DNA from: CBDCWA01 sp046048295
GTDB lineage: Bacteria; Pseudomonadota; Alphaproteobacteria; Rhizobiales; Hyphomicrobiaceae
Length of the DNA stretch: 31,228 nucleotides
NCBI GenBank assembly: GCA_046048295.1
Contig: JBJOGJ010000010.1
Coordinates: forward strand, 1-31,228
Reading direction: 5' to 3'
Part shown: piece after piece, positions 24,153 through 31,228 of the stretch
Layout of the letters: each line of letters opens with the position of its first letter
Position numbering within the stretch: the stretch's first letter is position 1
Position numbers and translations under genes: made by a program
The notes under the pieces: model-generated
Database searches by the model: none
Told to the model about the DNA's origin: nothing
What the model saw: the letters and a program-made list of their open reading frames with translations, nothing else

Positions 24153-24826
24153 CCCCGTCGTCCGAAACTCGCGGCCTGGACGGGCTGGCCGAAGCCTCCC
24201 ACCCGCGGCCTGCGCTGGGCCGTGGCTGGTTTTGTCTTGCCTGCCTCTTCCTTGTGCCGCGCGACTGCTTCCTCCATCGCCTTTTCCATGGCGGCAAGAC
24301 TGTCGCCTTCGGCTGCTGCCGCCGAGCCGATAGGCCGGCCGTCGGACTTCTCGTCGCCCATGTTGCGCATCAGCACCTGAACGCCTCTCCACGCGAGCGC
24401 GAGCACGCCGATCAGCATCACGACAAGCCAGAACGTGCTGATTCCGGAAAACCACGGCCGGTCAGGAGTCGCCGGCAGCTGCCTGAGGCCGGCGATCGCA
24501 AGCAGGGCGTTCAATCGCTGCGGCGACATCTTGAGGTAGGATGTGGAGGAGCCGACATAACCGATCCACTCGCCGGTCTGACCATTCTTGTGGTGCAGAT
24601 ACCCGAGGTCGATGTATGTGCCATCCGGCCTTCGAAGTGCCGGAATATCCGGTAAATCCACGACCTTCTGGATGACCTCACTCTTGCCCATGCCGGGGAT
24701 GGCGACGGGAAATCGCCCCTTGCGCGCCTCGACGCTGGTGCTGGATGCGACCGCGAAGACAAGCGCCAGGATGCCTGCAATGGTAGGGCGCGTACCGGTC
24801 GGTTGCCTCATCTCGCCGGTGTGCAT
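24149..24826 (-). CDS. Unrecognised membrane protein with signal sequence
   Basis: A 225-residue protein not assigned to a named family. From ATG 24826 (GGAGCGG ribosome-binding site 5 bases upstream) it has an N-terminal signal sequence or anchor (about 14-34, ending SVEA), a probably periplasmic segment (about 35-128) with VVDLPDIPALRRPDGTYIDL and GEWIGYVGSS, a membrane helix (about 129-150) and a charged Ala/Glu/Lys-rich cytoplasmic tail (about 152-225, with AAMEKAMEEAVARHKEEAG that could coil). The frame stays open to 25240, but that extension covers the neighbouring intergenic region and small gene and looks spurious. It lies antisense between glyQ and glyS. Confidence 0.75.
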   Translation of the reverse strand: MHTGEMRQPTGTRPTIAGILALVFAVASSTSVEARKGRFPVAIPGMGKSEVIQKVVDLPDIPALRRPDGTYIDLGYLHHKNGQTGEWIGYVGSSTSYLKMSPQRLNALLAIAGLRQLPATPDRPWFSGISTFWLVVMLIGVLALAWRGVQVLMRNMGDEKSDGRPIGSAAAAEGDSLAAMEKAMEEAVARHKEEAGKTKPATAQRRPRVGGFGQPVQAASFGRRG

Positions 24827-25009
24827 GTAGCCGCTCCAAATGCTGTTACACTGCGCCGGATTGTACTTGCGGGGTCTGGATATCGGATTAAGAGGCTTGG
24901 TTTCGTTAGTGTTGCTGCGTGCTCGTCGCAGGACGCCTTTCCCCTGACATCGGGGCAGGCAGATGCTAGGACTGACCGGCCAATATGCAGCCGGTATCGG
25001 AGAGAACCC

Positions 25010-25210
25010 ATGGACGTGTCGCAACCGCAGATCATCGGGCTCGCGCTGATGGCGATGGTGTTCCTGTTGGCGGGCTGGCTCGCGTTCCGCCGCCAGCCTC
25101 GGGCGATAAAGCTCTTTGCCTTGGCCCTTGCAGTCATCGGCCTCGGTTATCTCGCCACGACCCCGGCGCCGACCGAGATCGCGCGGATGGTGCTTGGGCA
25201 GAAGATATAG
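25010..25210 (+). CDS. Small two-helix membrane protein, unrecognised
   Basis: A 66-residue hydrophobic protein with two predicted membrane helices (about 7-26 and 33-50) joined by a short basic loop FRRQPRAIK, giving a hairpin with the loop likely cytoplasmic. GGAGAGAACCC precedes ATG 25010. The frame is open further upstream, but that part has no coding character. It ends 33 bases before the glyS start and is probably co-transcribed with glyS. No function can be inferred. Confidence 0.7.
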   Translation: MDVSQPQIIGLALMAMVFLLAGWLAFRRQPRAIKLFALALAVIGLGYLATTPAPTEIARMVLGQKI

Positions 25211-25243
25211 AAACAAGGTTTGGAATTTCCGAAAAGGCAACGC

Positions 25244-27469
25244 ATGTCCGACCTATTGATCGAGATCCTATCCGAGGAAATTCCCGCCCGAATGCAGGAG
25301 CGGGGGGCCGAGAGCCTTCGCCGGCTCGTGGTCGAGGGCCTGGCTGCACATGGCCTCGGTCACGGCGACGCGTTGGCATTCGCCACACCGCGACGGCTGA
25401 CATTGTTCATCGCCGATGTTCCCGCAATGTCGCCCGCTGTTTCAGAGGAACGCAAGGGGCCGCGGGTCGGTGCGCCGGAAAAGGCCGTGCAGGGATTTCT
25501 CAAGGCGACGGGGCTTGCCTCCATCGACGATGCTGCCATTGAGAAGGACGAGAAGAAGGGGGACTATTACGTTGCGCGGATCGAACGGCCGGGACGCGCC
25601 GCAACCGAGATCGTCGCCGAGGTCGTACCCGATGCCATGCGCAAGCTGCCCTGGCCGAAGTCGATGCGCTGGGGCTCGGGCGACTTCACGTGGGTTCGGC
25701 CGATCCATTCCATACTTTGCCTACTGGGTGACAAGGTCGTCGCCTTCGAGGTTGCCGGCATCCGTTCCAGCAACCAGACACGCGGGCACCGCTTTCACGG
25801 CAATCAGCTATTCGAAGTCGGGAGCTTCGAGGACTACGGCAAGAAGCTAAAGGCCAGAAAGGTGCTGCTCCCGTCGAGCGAGCGGGCAGCAATGATCGCC
25901 GAGCAGGCGCATTCCATCGCAGCTGCCCAGAAGCTTGAGCTTGTCGAGGACGAGGCGCTGCTGGCGGAGACTGCGGGCCTGGCCGAATGGCCGACCGTAT
26001 TCTGCGGCACCTTCGACAAGGCCTTCCTCGACGTCCCGGCGGAGTGCCTCGTCACCTCCATGAAGGCGCACCAGAAGTGTTTCTCGCTCCGCAATCCGAA
26101 GACGGGCAGGCTCGCCAACAAGTTCCTCGGGGTCACCAACCTGATCGCCAAGGATGACGGTGCGCAGATCGTGGCCGGCAACGAGAAGGTGATGCGTGCG
26201 CGGCTCTCGGATGCAAAATTTTTCTGGGAGCAGGACCTGAAGCGCCCGCTCGATGAGATGGCACTGGCGCTCGATGGCATCACCTTTCACGAGATGCTCG
26301 GCACGCAGCGCGACAGGGTCGAACGGATAGCAGAACTCGCTTTCGAGTTGGCAGGCAAGGTCGATGCCGTTGGAGAGGACGCACGTCGCGCCGCCCAGCT
26401 TGCCAAGGCCGACCTCGTCTCCGGTATGGTTGGAGAGTTCCCGGAACTGCAGGGCCTGATGGGGCGCTACTATGCGGAAGCGGTAGGCACGAAACCCGCC
26501 ATCGCGCGCGCGATCGAGTTGCACTACAAGCCAAGAGGGCCTACCGACCGGGTCCCGCTCGTCGAAAATGGCGACGCCGTTGCCGTAGCGGTAGCTCTCG
26601 CCGACAAGATCGATACGCTCGTCGGCTTCTGGGCCATCGACGAGAAGCCAACAGGCTCTGGCGATCCCTACCAGCTCCGTCGTGCCGCGCTCGGCATAAT
26701 CCGGATCCTCCTGGAGAACGACCTGCGCGTGCCCCTCCGGCCTGTGCTCACCAGCGCGCTTCGCCGCATTCGCATCGGCTCGCTCGAGAACGAGGAACGC
26801 CTGAAGCAGGCGCAAGAGCTTGGCGTTGGCCGCGTTGCGCTCATCCCCGAAGGTGAATTCGTCACCAAGGAGGGCGAACCGGATACCGTCACGATCGGCG
26901 GCGAGACGATGCTCACAGCCACGGGCAAGGTCCACGCCATAGTGAACGACCTCCTCGACTTCTTCGCCGAACGCCTCAAGGTCCATCTGCGCGATACCGG
27001 CGCGCGACACGATCTTATCGACGCCGTCTTCTCTCTCGGCGAGCAGGACGACATGGCGCTCCTCGTTCGTCGGGTCGAGGCGCTGACGGACTTTCTGGCG
27101 ACAGAGGACGGTGCAAACCTGCTTGCCGGCGTCAGGCGTGCCTCGAACATTCTCACCATCGAGGAGCGCAAGGACAAGGTGGACTACGACGGCAAGTATG
27201 ACCTTGCCCTCCTGGCGCTCAAGGAGGAAGCAGCTCTCGCGGCTGCCATCGAGGCGGCAAAGCAGGACACCGTCGCAGCCATCAATGTCGAGAACTTCCG
27301 GGGTGCGATGAACGCACTTTCTGATTTGCGCGCGCCGGTCGATGCGTTCTTCGACAAGGTGACCGTCAACGCCGAGGACGGCAAGGTGCGGGAGAACCGC
27401 CTGCGCCTGCTCTCGCAGATACGAGCGGCAACCCTCACTGTCGCCGATTTCTCCAAGATCGCGGGCTAG
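25244..27469 (+). CDS. glyS: Glycyl-tRNA synthetase beta subunit
   Basis: Beta chain of tetrameric GlyRS, which recognises tRNA-Gly and completes the enzyme with GlyQ. From ATG 25244 (GAAAAGG upstream) the product is 741 residues, beginning MSDLLIEILSEEIPARMQ as in the family. Recognisable segments are KGPRVGAPEKAVQGFLKATG, KSMRWGSGDFTWVRPIHSIL, RGHRFHGNQ, LVTSMKAHQKCFSL, the HD-like ELQGLMGRYYAEAVG, and GSGDPYQLRRAALGIIRILL, followed by the C-terminal anticodon-binding (DALR-like) helices. It is somewhat longer than the roughly 690 residues of E. coli GlyS. A TTG 24 bases upstream is an alternative start. Confidence 0.96.
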   Translation: MSDLLIEILSEEIPARMQERGAESLRRLVVEGLAAHGLGHGDALAFATPRRLTLFIADVPAMSPAVSEERKGPRVGAPEKAVQGFLKATGLASIDDAAIEKDEKKGDYYVARIERPGRAATEIVAEVVPDAMRKLPWPKSMRWGSGDFTWVRPIHSILCLLGDKVVAFEVAGIRSSNQTRGHRFHGNQLFEVGSFEDYGKKLKARKVLLPSSERAAMIAEQAHSIAAAQKLELVEDEALLAETAGLAEWPTVFCGTFDKAFLDVPAECLVTSMKAHQKCFSLRNPKTGRLANKFLGVTNLIAKDDGAQIVAGNEKVMRARLSDAKFFWEQDLKRPLDEMALALDGITFHEMLGTQRDRVERIAELAFELAGKVDAVGEDARRAAQLAKADLVSGMVGEFPELQGLMGRYYAEAVGTKPAIARAIELHYKPRGPTDRVPLVENGDAVAVAVALADKIDTLVGFWAIDEKPTGSGDPYQLRRAALGIIRILLENDLRVPLRPVLTSALRRIRIGSLENEERLKQAQELGVGRVALIPEGEFVTKEGEPDTVTIGGETMLTATGKVHAIVNDLLDFFAERLKVHLRDTGARHDLIDAVFSLGEQDDMALLVRRVEALTDFLATEDGANLLAGVRRASNILTIEERKDKVDYDGKYDLALLALKEEAALAAAIEAAKQDTVAAINVENFRGAMNALSDLRAPVDAFFDKVTVNAEDGKVRENRLRLLSQIRAATLTVADFSKIAG

Positions 27470-27618
27470 CGTCCGGGTTCGGCTGATTGGGCCAAAGTGC
27501 GCGTACTCTTGCCGGTCGATGGCGTTGACGCCCCCTTCCTTAATGGCCGGTGCCGGTCTACTCTCACAAAAAAACCAGAGAGCAGGCTCCGGAAGGATGG
27601 CCTGGAGGAGGAAATGCT

Positions 27619-28887
27619 ATGCTGTCGAGAGAGGACAATGATCTGTTGTGCCGGGTCGGCCCTGGCACGCCCATGGGCCGGTTGATGCGCCGCTACTGGA
27701 TCCCGGTTCTTTTCACCAGTCAGCTCGAGAAGCCCGATTGCCCTCCCGTCCGCGTCAAGATCCTCGGCGAGAATCTCGTTGCCTTTCGTGACACTGAAGG
27801 ACGCGTGGGCCTCATCGACGAGGCATGCCCCCATCGCACTGCATCCATGTTCTTCGGGCGCAACGAGGAAGGCGGACTGCGCTGCGTCTATCATGGCATC
27901 AAGTTCGACGTCGCCGGCAACTGCACTGACATTCCCTGTCTGCCCCCCGATACGGAGCCAGCCCGGCTCTCCGCGATCAAGCAGCAGATGCGCATCAAGT
28001 CTTATCCCTGCATCGAGCGCGGCGACTTGGTCTGGGCCTACATGGGGCCGGCCGAACTGAAGCCGGAGTTTCCCGATCTCGAGTGGGTGGGCGTGCCGAA
28101 GGCCAATCGTTTCGTCACGCGTCATATCCAGCAGTGCAATTGGCTGCAGGGCCTCGACGGTGGCTTCGACTCGAGCCACCTGACCTTCCTGCATTCCGGC
28201 CAAGTCGACCTCCGTCGCGGCAACACCGATCAGCATCGCCGCATCGTGCCCTCGTATTACGAAGTACTGCCGATGGACTTCGGCTTCGTCTGCGCCGGCG
28301 GCCGCGACATCGGCGGAGGCAACATCACCTGGCATGCAGACGTCATGCTGATGCCCTTCCACAAGATAATTCCGTCCGTGCCCCGTGGTGCCCATGTCTG
28401 GGCGCCGATCGATGACGAGAACACGATGCTCTATTCGATCAACTTCAAGACTGAAGGCCCGTTGACAGCCGAGGAGATGGAGAGGGAATACGAGTGGCGC
28501 GGTATCCATACGGAGAATCTACCGGGCTCCGACTACGCCATCCAGGGCAAGCATAACGACTATCTGATCGACCGCGAGTTGCAGGCGAGTGGCCGCTCGT
28601 TCACCGGCATAAGGGGTCTTGGCGCTCAGGACTGCGGAATGCAGGAAAGCATGGGTGCCATCGCAGATCGCACAAAGGAGCATCTTCTCGTCTGCGATGC
28701 CGCCGTCGTGAAGATTCGCCGTCTCCTCCTGCAGACGGTCCGCGACCACGAGGCCGGGAAGCCGCCGCCAGGTCTCGATCCACAAAGTTACCGCGTTCGC
28801 TCGTTGCGCTTCGAGGCGCCGTCATCGGTCGCTTTCGCGGACGCCGTCGAGGGGCAGATCCGGATAGACAAGGTCGCCGCGGAATAG
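27619..28887 (+). CDS. Rieske non-heme iron oxygenase, phthalate-dioxygenase type (oxygenase component)
   Basis: Oxygenase component expected to hydroxylate or demethylate an aromatic (often carboxylated) substrate using O2 and electrons from a separate reductase. The 422-residue protein has the Rieske [2Fe-2S] ligands Cys70-x-His72 and Cys89-x2-His92, and the mononuclear iron site Asp184-x2-His187-x4-His192 in GGFDSSHLTFLH, with Asp338 (GAQDCGMQESMG) as the likely third ligand. The N-terminus (GPGTPMGRLMRRYWIPVL) is typical of the phthalate 4,5-dioxygenase group. A very strong GGAGGAGGAA ribosome-binding site precedes ATG 27619. No reductase gene is within the window. Substrate cannot be named; it is followed after 88 bases by a ThDP enzyme gene, suggesting one pathway. 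Confidence 0.9.
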   Translation: MLSREDNDLLCRVGPGTPMGRLMRRYWIPVLFTSQLEKPDCPPVRVKILGENLVAFRDTEGRVGLIDEACPHRTASMFFGRNEEGGLRCVYHGIKFDVAGNCTDIPCLPPDTEPARLSAIKQQMRIKSYPCIERGDLVWAYMGPAELKPEFPDLEWVGVPKANRFVTRHIQQCNWLQGLDGGFDSSHLTFLHSGQVDLRRGNTDQHRRIVPSYYEVLPMDFGFVCAGGRDIGGGNITWHADVMLMPFHKIIPSVPRGAHVWAPIDDENTMLYSINFKTEGPLTAEEMEREYEWRGIHTENLPGSDYAIQGKHNDYLIDRELQASGRSFTGIRGLGAQDCGMQESMGAIADRTKEHLLVCDAAVVKIRRLLLQTVRDHEAGKPPPGLDPQSYRVRSLRFEAPSSVAFADAVEGQIRIDKVAAE

Positions 28888-28912
28888 TGTCGTTTCCCGC
28901 TCCGGAAGAACT

Positions 28913-28948
28913 CGACCGCGTTCCTCTGGAAAAGCGCCCGCGCGGTCG
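28913..28948. repeat. Inverted repeat between the oxygenase and ThDP-enzyme genes
   Basis: CGACCGCG at 28913-28920 is perfectly complementary to CGCGGTCG at 28941-28948, with a 20-base loop, in the 88-base gap before the ThDP-enzyme start. There is no T-run. It could be an intra-operon mRNA processing or stability structure or a regulator site, or chance in GC-rich sequence. Confidence 0.35.
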
Positions 28949-28975
28949 TTGCACGCTAGCAAAGGAAGCCCGCCC

Positions 28976-30616
28976 ATGAATGGCGCCGATCTCGTCGCAC
29001 AAATCCTGAAACGCGAAGGCACGGAGTTCCTGTCCTGCTATCCGCGCAATCCCTTGATCGATGCCGCCGCTCGGATCGACATCCGCCCGATCCTGTGTCG
29101 CCAGGAGCGTGTCGGTGTTGGCCTTGCGGATGGCTTCTCGCGCATACGCCGCGGGCGACAGAACGGCGTCTTCGCCGCCCAGCAGGGCCCCGGCATCGAG
29201 AACGCATTCGCCGGCATTGCCCAGGCGTACACGGAAAATGTTCCCCTTCTGATCATCCCGGCCGGTTACTCGACGAGACGTCAATATACCCGCCCGACAT
29301 TTCGCGCAGCCGAAGTGCTGAAGCCCGTCACCAAGTGGTCCGCCATGGCGCATACGGTTGGCGAAATCCCTGACCTCATGCGACGCGCCTACCAGGCCAT
29401 GCGCTCCGGCAAGCCCGGCCCCGTCGTTGTCGAGATCCCGGACGAGGTGTTCGCCGCACCGTTTGAGGGTACGCTTGACTACGAGCCCGTCGCATTGCTG
29501 CGCTCGGCGCCTGATCCAGAGGCCGTCAAGAAAGCGGCGAAGGCCCTGCTCACTGCAAAGTGTCCGGTAATCTGGGCTGGTCAGGGTGTGCTCTATGCCG
29601 ATGCTGGTGACAGGCTCGCTGCGCTTGCCGACCTTGTCCCAGCCCCCGTGGTCTGCACCAATCCGGGCAAGAGCGCCCTGCCGGACGCCCATCCGCTCGC
29701 GCTCGGGGCCTCGACGCGTATGCAGCCAAAAATGTACTCGGCTTTCCTGTCGCGCGCCGACCTCGTGTTTGCCATCGGCTCGAGCCTTACGAAGACGTCG
29801 TTCGGTCCTGCCATGCCCCCGGGCAAGCGTATCATTCATTCGACCAACGAGGCCGACGACATCAACAAGGATTTCCGTGTCGAGTTGGGTCTCGTCGGCG
29901 ACGCGGGGCTCGTGATCGACGCGTTGATCGCAGAGGTCGAGCGCCAGCGGGCCGGCGGCGCCGCCAAGGCCCGCGCCGCCCTGGTCGAAGAAATCGCCGC
30001 GATGAAGAAGGAATGGTTCGCGGAGTGGCAGGACCACTTCGACTCCGACGAGGTGCCGATAAACCAGTACAGGGTCATTCGCGACCTGATGCGCACCGTC
30101 GACGTCGCCAACACCATCGTCACGCACGACTCCGGGAGCCCCCGCAAACAGCTATTGCCGTTCTGGCAGACCGAGACATCGGGCTCCTACATGGGCTGGG
30201 GAAAATCGACGCAGCTCGGTTACGGACTGGGCATCACCATGGGCGCAAAGCTCGCGGCTCCCGACCGGCACTGCATCAACATCATGGGTGATTGCGCCAT
30301 CGGCATGACGGGCATGGATCTGGAGACGGCGTCGCGCAACGGCATTGCGATTACCACGATCGTATTCAACAACGGTGTCATGGCCGCCGAGCGTCACGTG
30401 ATGGAGACATCGACCGCCAAGTACAACGCGATCAATGTCGGCGGCAACTACGCCAGGCTTGCCGAAAGCTTGAACGTCGCTTCGCGCCGGGTCGAGAAGC
30501 CGGAAGGCATCGTACCCGCCATCAAGGAGGCGATGGCGACCAACGAAAGCGGCGCTCCCTTTTTGATCGAGGTGATGGCGAAGGAAGGCTACGACTTCTC
30601 GGACTATCCGTACTAG
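28976..30616 (+). CDS. ThDP-dependent enzyme of the acetolactate synthase / oxalyl-CoA decarboxylase superfamily
   Basis: A 546-residue thiamine-diphosphate enzyme with the three-domain layout of the superfamily: N-terminal Pyr domain (about 1-165) with the catalytic Glu44 in CRQERVGVGLADGFSR and QQGPGIENAFAGIAQAY; central domain (about 180-320); C-terminal PP domain (about 365-535). The ThDP/Mg motif reads GDCAIGMTGMDLETASRNG and ends at Asn465-Asn466, with Cys440 where GDG is usual. Reaction is probably decarboxylation or C-C lysis/ligation of a 2-keto or acyl-CoA substrate, unassigned. AAAGGAAG precedes ATG 28976; a TTG at 28949 is less likely. It is sandwiched between the oxygenase and a solute-binding protein gene. 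Confidence 0.88.
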   Translation: MNGADLVAQILKREGTEFLSCYPRNPLIDAAARIDIRPILCRQERVGVGLADGFSRIRRGRQNGVFAAQQGPGIENAFAGIAQAYTENVPLLIIPAGYSTRRQYTRPTFRAAEVLKPVTKWSAMAHTVGEIPDLMRRAYQAMRSGKPGPVVVEIPDEVFAAPFEGTLDYEPVALLRSAPDPEAVKKAAKALLTAKCPVIWAGQGVLYADAGDRLAALADLVPAPVVCTNPGKSALPDAHPLALGASTRMQPKMYSAFLSRADLVFAIGSSLTKTSFGPAMPPGKRIIHSTNEADDINKDFRVELGLVGDAGLVIDALIAEVERQRAGGAAKARAALVEEIAAMKKEWFAEWQDHFDSDEVPINQYRVIRDLMRTVDVANTIVTHDSGSPRKQLLPFWQTETSGSYMGWGKSTQLGYGLGITMGAKLAAPDRHCINIMGDCAIGMTGMDLETASRNGIAITTIVFNNGVMAAERHVMETSTAKYNAINVGGNYARLAESLNVASRRVEKPEGIVPAIKEAMATNESGAPFLIEVMAKEGYDFSDYPY

Positions 30617-30666
30617 GACGGACAACAAGAAAAAGACTGCGAACCGGAGGAAACAAGGAGACAGAA

Positions 30667-31228
30667 ATGGCACATTCAAATGCAGGCAAGGCGCAGATGG
30701 CAGCGGGGGCTGCCATTGTGGTTGCCCTCTCGTCCGCAATTCCGGCAATGGCCGAGGACCCGTTCTACAAGGGCAAGACGATGACCATCATCGTCTCCAC
30801 AGGAAGCGCCGGTAGCTACGGCGACCTGGCGCGGACGTTCAAGCGGCATATGGTGAAATTCATCCCCGGCGAGCCGACAATCGTCGTCAAGGCCATGCCG
30901 GGCGCCGGCAACGTTCTCGCGACCAACTACCTCTACAATATTGCACCGAAAGACGGCACGACGATTGGAACCGTGAACAATTCAATCCCGCTGCACCAGG
31001 TCATCGATGGGCTGGGCGTGCGGTACGATGCCTCGAAGTTCAACTGGCTCGGCTCAACCGGCAACTACAACTCGGTGACGTATACCTGGCATGCGACGCC
31101 GGTGAAGACCATCGAGGATGCGATGAAGAATGAGATCGTCATCGGTGGCACCGGTCCGGCCTCGTCGATCGTGATCTACCCTACCGTCATGAACAAGGTC
31201 CTTGGCACTAAGTTCAAGATCCTTGTCG
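30667..31228 (+). CDS. TctC/Bug-family periplasmic solute-binding protein (3'-truncated by window end)
   Basis: The first 187 codons of a gene that runs off the right edge. The product starts with a clean signal peptide (hydrophobic core about 12-24, cleavage after AMA at 27-29). It then resembles tripartite tricarboxylate transporter receptors: KTMTIIVSTGSAGSYGDLAR (37-56), IVVKAMPGAGNVLATNYLY and APKDGTTIGTVNN, the usual sequence of the Bug fold for carboxylate ligands. GGAGGAAACAAGGAGA upstream gives a strong ribosome-binding site, 50 bases after the ThDP gene. It likely delivers the pathway substrate to a TctAB-type permease that would lie beyond the window. Ligand unknown. Confidence 0.87.
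   Translation, partial: MAHSNAGKAQMAAGAAIVVALSSAIPAMAEDPFYKGKTMTIIVSTGSAGSYGDLARTFKRHMVKFIPGEPTIVVKAMPGAGNVLATNYLYNIAPKDGTTIGTVNNSIPLHQVIDGLGVRYDASKFNWLGSTGNYNSVTYTWHATPVKTIEDAMKNEIVIGGTGPASSIVIYPTVMNKVLGTKFKILV

Noticed and set aside
24827..25240. N-terminal extension of the 225-residue membrane protein to 25240
   Set aside because: The extra 138 residues are Arg/Pro-rich, cover another gene, and precede an obvious signal sequence with its own ribosome-binding site.
25847..27010. 387-codon open frame on the - strand
   Set aside because: Lies entirely inside glyS; a shadow frame of GC-rich coding sequence.
28601..30127. 508-codon open frame on the - strand
   Set aside because: Antisense to the ThDP-enzyme and oxygenase genes, both with full catalytic motifs; its translation is low-complexity and Arg/Gly/Asp-rich with no family resemblance.
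1..31228. CRISPR array, defence island, prophage, insertion sequence or tRNA-associated island
   Set aside because: No regularly spaced repeats, transposase, integrase, phage structural genes or tRNA-like sequence were seen.

Overview
The window is a high-GC, gene-dense stretch of an alphaproteobacterial chromosome, most likely from the Hyphomicrobiales (Rhizobiales). This is inferred from the block pyrH-frr-uppS-cdsA-dxr-rseP-bamA-lpxD-fabZ-lpxA-lpxI-lpxB next to an antisense gltA, the use of LpxI (DUF1009) rather than LpxH, and the octaprenyl-diphosphate synthase / DUF2007 / tRNA1(Val)-type methyltransferase / S49 peptidase / glyQ-glyS neighbourhood. The genus cannot be fixed by eye. No rRNA, tRNA, insertion sequence, prophage, CRISPR array or recognisable defence system was seen. 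No gene-free stretch exceeds 300 bases; the largest gap is 258 bases.

Bases 1-13326 (all + strand) are a cell-envelope super-cluster. UMP kinase and ribosome recycling factor lead into undecaprenyl-diphosphate synthase, CDP-diglyceride synthase, the MEP-pathway enzyme Dxr, the site-2 protease RseP and the outer-membrane assembly factor BamA. LpxD, FabZ, LpxA, LpxI and LpxB follow, giving most of the route from UDP-GlcNAc to lipid A disaccharide. Tight spacing and overlaps (fabZ/lpxA 8 bp, lpxI/lpxB ATGA) point to co-transcription. Two genes have unusual features: LpxI carries a C-terminal extension that looks like a degenerate second copy of its own C-terminal domain, and CdsA has His in place of Asp in its signature.

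Bases 13388-19561 hold citrate synthase and glutamyl-tRNA synthetase (- strand), a ComEC/Rec2-like membrane protein (+) and a long-chain polyprenyl diphosphate synthase (-). A perfect hairpin separates the convergent lpxB and gltA. Bases 19674-25210 carry small housekeeping-type genes: a DUF2007 protein, a tRNA methyltransferase, a cytosolic-looking S49 peptidase, two tiny membrane proteins, an MscS-type channel, glyQ and an unrecognised membrane protein. Three successive convergent gene pairs here overlap at their stop codons. glyS (25244-27469) is separated from glyQ by about 1.1 kb.

From 27619 to the right edge the content changes to accessory catabolism: a phthalate-dioxygenase-type Rieske oxygenase, a ThDP-dependent decarboxylase/lyase-like enzyme with an atypical GDC motif, and a truncated TctC/Bug-type periplasmic solute-binding protein, all on the + strand with short gaps. 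This looks like the beginning of an uptake-and-degradation operon for an unknown carboxylated, possibly aromatic, compound. It is the part most likely to be functionally undescribed.
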